Assembly (NCBI RefSeq): GCF_043099285.1
Contig: NZ_CP170723.1
Location: 620,001 to 684,000 of the forward strand
Direction of reading: 5' to 3'
DNA length: 64,000 bases
From: Oryzobacter telluris
Lineage (GTDB): Bacteria; Actinomycetota; Actinomycetes; Actinomycetales; Dermatophilaceae
The position numbers were made by a program, and so were the translations under genes. Numbering within the stretch: the stretch's first letter is position 1; the number at the start of each line of letters is the position of its first letter. The notes under the pieces were generated by a model that ran no database searches, had not been told where the DNA came from, and worked only from the letters and a program-made list of their open reading frames with translations. Of this stretch, positions 42,467 through 49,630 are shown one piece after another.

Positions 42467-42473
42467 AGGGAGT

Positions 42474-42665
42474 TCAGCGAAAGTTCGGAACTCGCACGAG
42501 CAGCCGGTCCACGTCCTCCGGGTCGAGCCGGATGATCCGCGGGCCGGCCCGGTAGGCGGTGAGTTCTCCGCACGAGATGCGGCGTCGAAGCGTGCGCGTG
42601 CTGACACCGGTGCGCTCTGCGGCCTCGGCGAGGGATTCGTACTGGCGACGGGTGATGTGGGTCAC
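42474..42665 (-). CDS. xis: Excisionase-like MerR/HTH_17 DNA-binding protein
   Basis: 63 residues. The short MerR-type helix-turn-helix (YESLAEAAERTGVSTRTLRRRI, then wing SCGELTAYRAGPRIIRLDPEDVDRLL) is typical of excisionases. GTG 42,665 is set by AAGGAGG 6 nt upstream, much stronger than any ATG further upstream. Convergent with int across 7 nt, as common in actinobacterial mobile elements. Confidence 0.85.
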   Translation of the reverse strand: MTHITRRQYESLAEAAERTGVSTRTLRRRISCGELTAYRAGPRIIRLDPEDVDRLLVRVPNFR

Positions 42666-42732
42666 AACGAGCCTCCTTGTGACACCTAAGCCATCGAGAT
42701 CTCGTTGGCGGTCAGGCCGTGCCATTGGGGAG

Positions 42733-42784
42733 CTGCCGAAATGCGCTTGGTTCGGCAGGGGCCGATATCTCCTCGTCCCCTGCC
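42733..42784 (-). promoter_or_regulatory. Overlapping alternative hairpins in the xis leader
   Basis: Two perfect 8-bp stems share GGCAG: CTGCCGAA/TTCGGCAG (42,733-42,758) and GGCAGGGG/CCCCTGCC (42,754-42,784). They cannot form together, like an attenuator or riboswitch. On the minus strand they lie between the STAS gene stop and the xis start; they may control xis readthrough. Confidence 0.4.
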
Positions 42785-42839
42785 AGGCCGGTGGGCGCCA
42801 GCCGACGCATGGGTGGGTCATCGACATGCCCAGGTCAAG

Positions 42840-43418
42840 TCAAGAAGTGGCGAGGTGTTGAGCGGTCGGGCGAGTCATGCCCACAACCCCGTACACGAAC
42901 TCCTTACCCCCCCGCGAGGATCCAACTACCTGGGTCTTGGCGATCGCGCCGGCGTCAGCAAGTCGTTTCAACCTGTTGTTCGCGTTCTGTGACGAAAGAG
43001 CCAACCTGCCTCCTATGTCGCCAGCCTTGAAGTGCTGGAGCTCCTTCGCGGCGTCGAAGGTCGATGCGAGGATCGGATCGCCAATGAGGGAGAGTGTCCC
43101 GTCTTCCTCGAGTACGACCACTGCCGTCTTGCGTCGCTCGACACACACCAGCACGGAGTACCGGTTGTCGGCGTTCAGGCCTGTGACCGTGACGGTCGCC
43201 CCTGACGTCGAGAACTCGTGCGAGGTGAGGAACTTTCCGAGGAACTCGTCGGTGAAACTGATATTCATCACCTCCACGCCCGAAAAGTCGATGACCAAGT
43301 CCAGGTTCGAGCGGCCTTCAAGCAAGTCGTCAAGCCTCGCTCGGCCCTCTCGGCCCAGAGTCCGTGTGGCCGGGTACTTGCCTAGCTGGACGACGGAAAA
43401 GGTGATCGGATCTGTCAT
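42840..43418 (-). CDS. STAS-like (DUF4325) and winged-helix protein
   Basis: 192 residues. The N-terminal part (about 1-95) matches the STAS-like/DUF4325 fold found beside GHKL ATPases: a nucleotide-switch type strand pair (LVIDFSGVEVMNISFTDEFLGKFL). The C-terminal 80 residues are a winged helix (FKAGDIGGRLALSSQNANNRLKRLADAGAI, then basic wing). A GGAG site precedes ATG. 13 nt after the GHKL gene, so in one operon. Possible anti-anti-sigma-like switch that also binds DNA; inferred. Confidence 0.7.
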   Translation of the reverse strand: MTDPITFSVVQLGKYPATRTLGREGRARLDDLLEGRSNLDLVIDFSGVEVMNISFTDEFLGKFLTSHEFSTSGATVTVTGLNADNRYSVLVCVERRKTAVVVLEEDGTLSLIGDPILASTFDAAKELQHFKAGDIGGRLALSSQNANNRLKRLADAGAIAKTQVVGSSRGGKEFVYGVVGMTRPTAQHLATS

Positions 43419-43431
43419 GGCTTCTCCGGTT

Positions 43432-44355
43432 TCATTTTCCCGATTGAACCACAGTGTCGCTCGCCGGACCCCATCGGTGGGTGAGCCACGCCCAAGTACC
43501 TGATGTCTGATCCGGACGGGTTGTCATGGTCTCGCGGTGGCCCATTGGGGTCCCGAGGACATGCACCTCACCTTTCCCCGAGCGGATCCGGAAGTCAACG
43601 CTCCCGATCTGTCTGGTGTGCTCGATGACGTCGCTGAGCCCGTTCCCCCGCTTGTCGTCTGAGATGCCTGTCACTCCGAGCTTCATTGCTCTCGCGATCG
43701 CGTACCTGTCTTGGGTGTAGTGGCTGTACCGAGCGTTGCCTCGGAGGTGCTGCATCACGCCGACTCCGGTGTCGCAGACTGCGAACTCGAGGCGCGGTCC
43801 GTCGGTCGTGCGACCCGAGTGCAGTTGAGCGGCCATGAACGCGCCTCGATCGCTGTACCCGTGCTCGGTCGCGTTCCCCATCAGTTCTCCGCACGCGCGC
43901 AGGACCGCTGAGCCGGCCGCGGTGTTGCGACCGTAGAACCCCATAACGAGCGGCCCGATCCGCTCTGAAAGATCGTTGACATTGCTCGGGTTGAGCGCTG
44001 TCACTTCGAGCAGTGAGCCGGAGTGGTCGGCCCGCATGTCAGGTGGTACACGCCCCACGATCTGAGTGCGAGAAGGCATGTGCCGCAGGACGTCCATGCG
44101 CTGGAGATAGCTGGCCATCGCTCTGCTCTGCGGAAGCTTCAGGGTCACCGGTACTGAGTCCTCTGCCGCCCAGTGTGCCCAGGCCACCATGCCTGCCAGG
44201 TCGACTGGGCAGGCGAACGTGAGGGAGGTGGCGTCGAGCACCAACCTGCCCGAGTCGCGTCCACTTAGGAACGCAGCGCTGGCCAACGGCGCGCCCCCCG
44301 CCAGCAGCAACTCCACCTCCGGAGTGTGCACTGCCGACTTGACTGCGCGCGCCAA
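43432..44355 (-). CDS. STAS-GHKL ATPase, anti-sigma-like regulator
   Basis: 307 residues. The first 110 residues contain a STAS-like strand set (RLVLDATSLTFACPVDLAGM). A GHKL ATP-binding fold follows: N-box ELMGNATEHG (157-166), DTGVG (195-199), and lid RGNGLSDV (236-243). No H-box for autophosphorylation, so it resembles SpoIIAB/RsbW rather than a sensor kinase. Start is TTG 44,355 or GTG 44,331; an in-frame stop lies 14 codons upstream of the TTG. In one operon with the DUF4325 gene, divergent from the ubiquitin-like operon. Confidence 0.75.
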   Translation of the reverse strand: MARAVKSAVHTPEVELLLAGGAPLASAAFLSGRDSGRLVLDATSLTFACPVDLAGMVAWAHWAAEDSVPVTLKLPQSRAMASYLQRMDVLRHMPSRTQIVGRVPPDMRADHSGSLLEVTALNPSNVNDLSERIGPLVMGFYGRNTAAGSAVLRACGELMGNATEHGYSDRGAFMAAQLHSGRTTDGPRLEFAVCDTGVGVMQHLRGNARYSHYTQDRYAIARAMKLGVTGISDDKRGNGLSDVIEHTRQIGSVDFRIRSGKGEVHVLGTPMGHRETMTTRPDQTSGTWAWLTHRWGPASDTVVQSGK

Positions 44356-44379
44356 CGACGCACGTGATCGGCGAACCGG

Positions 44380-44411
44380 TTGCGTACATCGGTTTCACTG
44401 GTTACAGTGAA
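44380..44411 (+). promoter_or_regulatory. Promoter and overlapping operator of the ubiquitin-like operon
   Basis: TTGCGT (44,380-44,385), 17 bp, TACAGT (44,403-44,408) is a good sigma-A-type promoter. The perfect inverted repeat TTCACTG-GTTA-CAGTGAA (44,394-44,411) covers the -10 box. A protein bound there would block transcription. The start codon is 62 nt beyond, with a good AGGAAG ribosome site. Confidence 0.65.
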
Positions 44412-44469
44412 CACGTTGGGCGGTGAGGTCGCGCAACGCTCGATCCGAAACCAACAAGGAAGAGAAGAG

Positions 44470-44769
44470 ATGGCCGCCAAGGTTGACAAGCCGCCCAAGC
44501 AGGATGGCGTCGTGGTCCACGCGACCTTCGCCGCTGCGCCGAAGCCCTACAACGAGAAGTACAGCGAGGCCACCACCATCTCCAAGGTGATGGAGGACGC
44601 CCTGGCCTTCTTCGAGATCCAGACCGACGGCACGACCCGGTACTACTTTGTTGCGAACGGCGACGAGCAGGACCCCGGCACCACCGTCGGCGAGATTGCC
44701 GAAGATGGCCCCGGCCAGTCCCGCTCCATCAAGCTCTCGCTTCGTACCGAGACGATCTCCGGAAGCTGA
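44470..44769 (+). CDS. Ubiquitin-like protein of a bacterial conjugation operon
   Basis: 99 residues, compact beta-grasp-like protein: an N-terminal strand (VVVHATFAAAPKPYNEKYSEATT), a helix (SKVMEDALAFF), strands (YYFVAN) and a C-terminal strand (IKLSLRTE). The tail ends ISGS: Gly98 is followed by one Ser99, so removal of one residue by the adjacent JAMM peptidase would expose a Gly terminus. AGGAAG precedes ATG 44,470. Next gene begins 1 nt after the stop. Homology is inferred mainly from size, tail and operon; a Pfam search would settle the family. Confidence 0.7.
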   Translation: MAAKVDKPPKQDGVVVHATFAAAPKPYNEKYSEATTISKVMEDALAFFEIQTDGTTRYYFVANGDEQDPGTTVGEIAEDGPGQSRSIKLSLRTETISGS

Positions 44770-44770
44770 C

Positions 44771-45232
44771 GTGGACTACGAGAGCCAGCTGCGTCTCCAG
44801 CGTGATGCCGCGCTTGTGTGCGCCACGCTGGAGGCCGCTGGTGGCAACCTGGTGCACCGCGTTGGCGATCACAGTGAGCCGGGCGCCGCGGTGGACCCGC
44901 CTGGTCTGTATTGGGTTGTGATTCAGCCAGAATCTGGCACCGACCCCTTTACTGTGCGCGTGCAATGGAGCGTGTACCCCGACCGGCCGCCGTCGGTGCT
45001 ATTCGCGGCAGGTGTCGGCGCAGCGACTGACGTCAGCAACGCCTGGCCGGCCGCCCCCGGATACCGGGCGCCGGCTGACATCTGCAAGCCGTTCACCGCT
45101 GAGGGCCAGGCGCTTCATCCCGAGTGGGCCAACGGCGCGCATGCTTGGAGCTCTGGCGGGAATCCCTTCATGTTTGTTGTCCAGAACTTGCAAGACGACA
45201 TCGACCGAGTTCGAGGAGCGCGTGCATCGTGA
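44771..45232 (+). CDS. E2-like ubiquitin-conjugating protein
   Basis: 153 residues, GTG start 1 nt after the Ubl stop. The E2 signature-like YPDRPPSVLF (69-78) and a following Cys105 in ADICKPFTAEGQALHPEW are the expected sites for an E2 YPxxPP turn and catalytic cysteine. Residues 115-140 (NPFMFVVQNLQDDID) form a helix. Overlaps the JAB gene by 4 nt. It would accept the activated Ubl from the E1. Active Cys is inferred. Confidence 0.7.
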   Translation: MDYESQLRLQRDAALVCATLEAAGGNLVHRVGDHSEPGAAVDPPGLYWVVIQPESGTDPFTVRVQWSVYPDRPPSVLFAAGVGAATDVSNAWPAAPGYRAPADICKPFTAEGQALHPEWANGAHAWSSGGNPFMFVVQNLQDDIDRVRGARAS

Positions 45233-45714
45233 CCCAGCTGCACCTTGGAACTGATGCCGTCGCGCGGCTGACTGCGGACGTTGCTCGATACGGCTCCCGT
45301 GGCGTGGAGACTGGCGCGCTGCTCCTGACTCCCATTGACGACGTGGCGGTGAGCGTGATTGCTCTCGCGGGAGCCGCAGGTATTGAGCGCCATCCTGGCC
45401 TCCTTCGATTCTCAACCTCGGTGCTAAGTCCCTTGTTTTCCTACGCGGAGGAGAATGAGCTTCAACTCCGTGCGCAGGTCCATTCTCACAAGTTCGATGC
45501 GTTCCTTTCGCCCACGGACAAGGCTGGAAATATCCGGATGGTGGGCTTCATTGCTTGCGTGATTCCCAACTTTGCGACCCCGTCACCTGACCCAAGCGCC
45601 TGGGGTTGGTGGACATTCGGCGGCCAGCACTGGACGCCTAGCGCGTCCGCAGTCGAGACGGATGCCAGCACCAAAGTCATTACCTTCGACGCGGAGGGCA
45701 TACATGAATCCTGA
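45229..45714 (+). CDS. JAB1/JAMM-family deubiquitinase-like metalloprotease
   Basis: 161 residues, GTG start. A complete JAMM motif is visible: Glu27 in GVETGA, then H85-S-H87 in VHSHKFD, then S94 and D97 in FLSPTD, fitting E-xn-HSH-x6-SxxD. Predicted zinc protease that trims or removes the ubiquitin-like protein. The gene overlaps the E1 gene by 11 nt. Confidence 0.85.
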   Translation: MTQLHLGTDAVARLTADVARYGSRGVETGALLLTPIDDVAVSVIALAGAAGIERHPGLLRFSTSVLSPLFSYAEENELQLRAQVHSHKFDAFLSPTDKAGNIRMVGFIACVIPNFATPSPDPSAWGWWTFGGQHWTPSASAVETDASTKVITFDAEGIHES

Positions 45715-47185
45715 TACGACCAACTACAGCCGCCCTCTATTGCTTGCGGCCAGCAGCTCGGGCGTAGACGAGGTCAACCTGAAGGGGCGCCTAGAGAACA
45801 GTGCCGTTGTGGTTACCGCGGACCCGGCCGCGCCAGCTCTGGCTACGACCCTCCGGGTCCTAATCGCGAACCTGCGCCGGCTGCCCATTCGGTTGCACAT
45901 CGTGGCCGACGGCGGGGAGGGGTCGCTGGACTCGACCCTGCTCGCAGAGCTCGAGGGACTGGTCCTCGGAATTGACCCAACGCGACCGCTCTCGCTGAGC
46001 TGGCCCGATCAATTCACGGTGCATGTGCATGTCGGTGTGGACACGGAGAAGGCCCACCTCAGTGGGGTAGCGGACGGACACGGGGCACGCCTGCGCCCGA
46101 AAGGCTCCTCATTCCCGATTCTTCTCCAGGCCGGCACCGGACTGGGAGGGCTAGTCGCGGGGGCGATGCTCACCGCAGAGGTCTTCAAAATCCTCGTCGG
46201 GGTGGCGCCAAACAGGCGCGGCCCGCTGAAGGAGATCGACTTTTGCCCGGTCGCGCTCGGTGAGCCTGACGGGGTAGTTCGTTTACTGCCGACGCTGGAG
46301 GGCGTCGCGCTCATCGGCGGCGGCGCCATCGGTACAGCGGTCGCGCTGATCCTTCGCGAGCTCAACGCTCAGGGCGAACTCACCGTCGTAGATCCCGAGA
46401 CATACGACGAGCCAAATGTCGCTACATACAGCCTCGGCGGTCTTCGGAGTGCAGCATCGAAGCAACATAAGGTCCAACTGATTCGAGACGAGCTTCCAGG
46501 TGTCACGGTCGAACCGTTCATCGGCAAGGCGCGCGACTACATCGAAGCGATAGACGCGGGTGTGAGCGCGATGCCTGTCACCGTCCTCGGGGCAGTGGAC
46601 AGCATCGAAGCACGCCACGAGATAGCTGCCATCCATGCCACGAACTTTCTGGACGGGAGCACTGGAGGTGCCACAGGCACAATGCTCAGCCTGTCCGAGG
46701 GCACCTGGTCCGGCCCATGCCTTCGTTGCTACTACCCGACGCGCAGGTCGCAGGAACCTACGGTCATTGACGTCCTCGCAGAGCGCACGGGATTATCCCG
46801 CGAACGGCTGGCTCGCGGCACAGACCACCTAACTGCTGATGATCTCGACGCCCTCAGTGTCCTGACAGCCGAAGATCGCGTCACCCTCGAGGCACATCTT
46901 GGACAGGCCATCTGTGGCCTGGGCCGGGCATTCGGCCTGGTTGGGGAAGACGCTGGGTACAACCCGTCTGCAGCGTTCGTTGCACAGCAGGCCGCCGCTC
47001 TAGTGGTCGGCGCTCTTATTCGAGGAGGCGTCTCGGCTTCCCCAAACCACGTCCAATACGACGCGCTGTTCGGCCCGTATGCAGGCATGACGGTGCCGCG
47101 CAAGCCGCGGTTGTCATGTAGGTGTCAGGTGGATGCGGTCCTTCACCGCGAGGTCCGCGACCACAGGCTCAACCTCGTGACCTAG
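45704..47185 (+). CDS. E1/ThiF-like activating enzyme
   Basis: 493 residues. N-terminal about 160 residues look like an inactive adenylation-like or pseudo-domain. The ThiF domain starts VALIGGGAIGTA (ATP-binding GGGAIG at 205-210), D230 and AVDSIEAR (D299). Zinc ligands are Cys339-x2-Cys342 and Cys472-x-Cys474. Cys404 in QAICG is a candidate catalytic cysteine. ATG 45,704 overlaps the JAB gene by 11 nt. Predicted to adenylate the Ubl C-terminus and pass it to the E2. Confidence 0.8.
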   Translation: MNPDTTNYSRPLLLAASSSGVDEVNLKGRLENSAVVVTADPAAPALATTLRVLIANLRRLPIRLHIVADGGEGSLDSTLLAELEGLVLGIDPTRPLSLSWPDQFTVHVHVGVDTEKAHLSGVADGHGARLRPKGSSFPILLQAGTGLGGLVAGAMLTAEVFKILVGVAPNRRGPLKEIDFCPVALGEPDGVVRLLPTLEGVALIGGGAIGTAVALILRELNAQGELTVVDPETYDEPNVATYSLGGLRSAASKQHKVQLIRDELPGVTVEPFIGKARDYIEAIDAGVSAMPVTVLGAVDSIEARHEIAAIHATNFLDGSTGGATGTMLSLSEGTWSGPCLRCYYPTRRSQEPTVIDVLAERTGLSRERLARGTDHLTADDLDALSVLTAEDRVTLEAHLGQAICGLGRAFGLVGEDAGYNPSAAFVAQQAAALVVGALIRGGVSASPNHVQYDALFGPYAGMTVPRKPRLSCRCQVDAVLHREVRDHRLNLVT

Positions 47186-47291
47186 GCAAGGCTCGCACGC
47201 CTCCTGACTCCTCGCGGCCTCGAGTTTGGCTCCGTCGTGCGGTCAACTGAATGCTGGCGACTGCCGCGTCCACCCACTCTCTCGTTTCGAC

Positions 47292-48191
47292 TCACCCATC
47301 GACTGACTGCTGCGGGTGGCAGAGACCTTGCCAATACAGCGGGTTCCCGCGATACCGGATCACGATTGCAGGAAGTAGCGGCTCAGCAACGCGGCTCCTG
47401 ACCAAGAGGTCGTCGAGAGAGGCCACCACGTCCAGAACGGAGCGAGGTTCGAACTGGCCTGCGACCCTCTTGGCTTTCACACGAACATTGTTTGGCGTCG
47501 GGCCCGCATCGATGACGGAATGATGCCAAAGACGGCTGTGGTGGGCGCAACGGTTGCGCAGATACACCAAGGCCCGCACGCGGTACGCGAAGCCCGACTT
47601 CGCGACGCCAAGACTGTTCGCTACGTCATTAGCGAGAGTTCCCCTGGCACCCCGTTCGATGCACTTGGACAGGGTCCCAAAGGACCAAGCCTCCACGGCG
47701 GACCACACGGGAAGGCGCTCGAACGTCGCAGGCCCTTGCGGGCGGCTGGAGAACCGCAGGATGTGGCGCTCCTTGCTTCGCTCGAGATCCCGGAGGCAGG
47801 CGTCGAGAGTCCGCTCGCGGTCTCCAACGTCGGTGTAAAAGGCCTCGTCGAGGTAGTGGCCGTATGCGCCGTAGGTCTGGCCTATGACGTACGCCGTGTG
47901 TGCGCGGAGCAGAACCTCAACACATGCCAGTTGTCCTATGAGCATCTCGCGGACCGCTTGGTCGTCGTCGTAGATCCTGCGAACATCCGCAAACGTCGTG
48001 CCCGGCTTGAACCGGTTGTCACCTGTGTGAGGCGCCCGCTGGAAGTACCGTGCGTACCCCGAGAAGCGGTAGTAGTTGTTGGCCTGCAGGAACAGCTCAG
48101 AGGCACGGTCGGCGTCGCTGAGCCCGCGCTCAACCAGGAGCGCAGACTGCTGCTCCCATGACAAGGACGGCTTCACTTTCCCCCCGGACAC
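47292..48191 (-). CDS. Abi_2 family (AbiD/AbiF-like) HEPN protein
   Basis: 299 residues. Abi_2 start-like FLQANNYYRFSGYARYF, helical core, and the HEPN motif YLRNRCAHHSRLW (R-x4-H) near 215-230. Such proteins are RNases acting in abortive infection, some of them with an upstream structured RNA. GTG 48,191 has GGGAGGGG 7 nt upstream, buried in a hairpin; GTG 48,176 (beginning VKPSLSW, like many Abi_2 proteins) is an alternative. Convergent with the E1 gene. Confidence 0.85.
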   Translation of the reverse strand: MSGGKVKPSLSWEQQSALLVERGLSDADRASELFLQANNYYRFSGYARYFQRAPHTGDNRFKPGTTFADVRRIYDDDQAVREMLIGQLACVEVLLRAHTAYVIGQTYGAYGHYLDEAFYTDVGDRERTLDACLRDLERSKERHILRFSSRPQGPATFERLPVWSAVEAWSFGTLSKCIERGARGTLANDVANSLGVAKSGFAYRVRALVYLRNRCAHHSRLWHHSVIDAGPTPNNVRVKAKRVAGQFEPRSVLDVVASLDDLLVRSRVAEPLLPAIVIRYRGNPLYWQGLCHPQQSVDG

Positions 48192-48198
48192 AAAGAGG

Positions 48199-48237
48199 CC
48201 CCTCCCATTTGAGCATCGTTGAGAGGCTTGGGAGGGG
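48199..48237 (-). promoter_or_regulatory. Leader hairpin hiding the Abi_2 ribosome site; possible structured RNA
   Basis: CCCCTCCC (minus 5' arm, plus 48,230-48,237) pairs perfectly with GGGAGGGG (plus 48,199-48,206), which is the ribosome site of the Abi_2 gene. The 23-nt loop contains CTCAACGATG; a second identical decamer lies at plus 48,279-48,288. Could be a translation switch, or part of an abiF-type noncoding RNA transcribed from the minus strand upstream. Confidence 0.55.
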
Positions 48238-48489
48238 GTCGATTACCTCCACCTTAGCGGACAACGACCGGTGTCGCACATCGTTGAGCCGGTTCCACGG
48301 CAACCTCGGGCCAGAGGCAGCCGTGGGTAGAACTGGGCGCAACCCATCGCACCAGCTCGCTTACCCGTTGAAGACGCCCGGTCACCCTGAGGGCCCCCGC
48401 GCAGAGAAGTCTGGCTCAGTCTGGCCAAGTGGCACACGCCCACTGCATGCCCGGTGGGCTAAGTCGTTGTCACGACACTCTCGCGACCG

Positions 48490-48651
48490 TCAGCGCTCGG
48501 CGTTGCGCAGGACCAGGACGGTTCCGTCGTCCATGAGCTTGAGTCGGCGGACGTCGCCGCCGGCCTGCTTGAGGGCTTCGGCCCAGACGAGCGGGTCGGG
48601 TCGGCGGGATACCACTGGAGTCGAGGCGGATCGGCGAGGGCGTGGTGTCAC
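48490..48651 (-). CDS. Small basic protein of unknown function
   Basis: 53 residues, GTG start at 48,651. The end LVWAEALKQAGGDVRRLKLMDDGTVLVLRNAER reads like a real domain rather than a shadow: balanced amphipathic helix then beta hairpin. Codon use fits the region. Seen before a zinc-finger gene in an accessory region. No ribosome site is clear, so confidence is moderate. Confidence 0.45.
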   Translation of the reverse strand: MTPRPRRSASTPVVSRRPDPLVWAEALKQAGGDVRRLKLMDDGTVLVLRNAER

Positions 48652-48841
48652 GCGCCGAGGATCCCACGCACCAGCCGTTGCCGCAGGCGCGGGCAGTCCT
48701 CTCGCCGCATCGCGAATGGGGCAGGAGGGTCTGCCTCCGGCGGGACGGGGAGGGGCGAGACCGCCCGATTGCAGGGACGCTGCGGGTCAGGTGGGAGGGA
48801 CGACGTCTGACGACAACTCGTTGTGACGACTCGAGCCTGGG

Positions 48842-49348
48842 TCAGCGCACGCGTCGGTTGAAGGCGAGGATGAGCGCTGACATCGCGGGCAGCAGCTCGG
48901 AGACGTCGCGGTCGTAGATGCGGCCCTGGTCGAGCCGGTCGGCCAGGATGGTCAGCAGGTCGGACCAGTGCTTGGCGGAGGTGGGGGAGACGACGACCGG
49001 GACTGTCTCGGTCTTGGTGACCTCGCGGATGACCTCGACGGGACGGTCCACCACCTCGATAGCGACTAGGCCGGACTCCGCGGCGCGGCGCTGTTCCCAG
49101 GCGCGGTGCCGGCAGGCGGGGGAGCACCACTTCGGCATCCGGCCCACTCGCGCGACCTTGATGCTGGCGCCGCACCAGCCGCAGGTGACGGTGCCGCGGT
49201 CCTTGGGTATCCGGTTGGCGATGCGCTCGAGGCGTGCGGCTTCGCGGCGCTCGTCTCGCAGCTTGATGAGGCGGGCTTGGCCTCTCTTCGCCTGTCGGCG
49301 TTCGAGGTCCTTCAGGTGCATCTTCGGCTGGATCCAGTGTCCGGTCAT
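48842..49348 (-). CDS. Zinc-finger-like DNA-binding protein of mobile-element type
   Basis: 168 residues. A highly basic N-terminal helix (QAKRGQARLIKLRDERREAAR) precedes a CxxC...CxxxC zinc site (C56, C59, C75, C79: CGWC ... WCSPAC). A C-terminal helix (WSDLLTILADRLDQGRIYDRDVSELL) is present. Found in actinobacterial phages and integrative elements as a hypothetical protein. GGGAGG lies 9 nt before ATG. Function unknown. Confidence 0.6.
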   Translation of the reverse strand: MTGHWIQPKMHLKDLERRQAKRGQARLIKLRDERREAARLERIANRIPKDRGTVTCGWCGASIKVARVGRMPKWCSPACRHRAWEQRRAAESGLVAIEVVDRPVEVIREVTKTETVPVVVSPTSAKHWSDLLTILADRLDQGRIYDRDVSELLPAMSALILAFNRRVR

Positions 49349-49630
49349 CGCTGGTGCCTCCCTAACGTTTCTCCTCGCCTAAGGCGCAGCTGAGGTCCTT
49401 CGGGGTCAGGCTCCTGCGCGAAACCCACAAAACAGATGCGTCACAACGAAACTCGGCGCCAGGATGGGCCTCTATGTCCAGTCCTGGGTGGTGATGACTT
49501 TCGGTGGGCACGTGAACATCTCGTGCTGGCGGCCTTCAGTGGGCGCGTGGGACTCTGGTCGTGGTGGGTGCGCTCGAACGCCGCAGCGAAGAGCGAGGCT
49601 CCGGCTGAAACCTCGCCGCGCCGCTGGCCG

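Noticed and set aside
48243..48480. Short open frames between the Abi_2 leader and the 53-residue ORF
   Set aside because: No ribosome sites, no domain, mixed composition; region treated as leader or noncoding.
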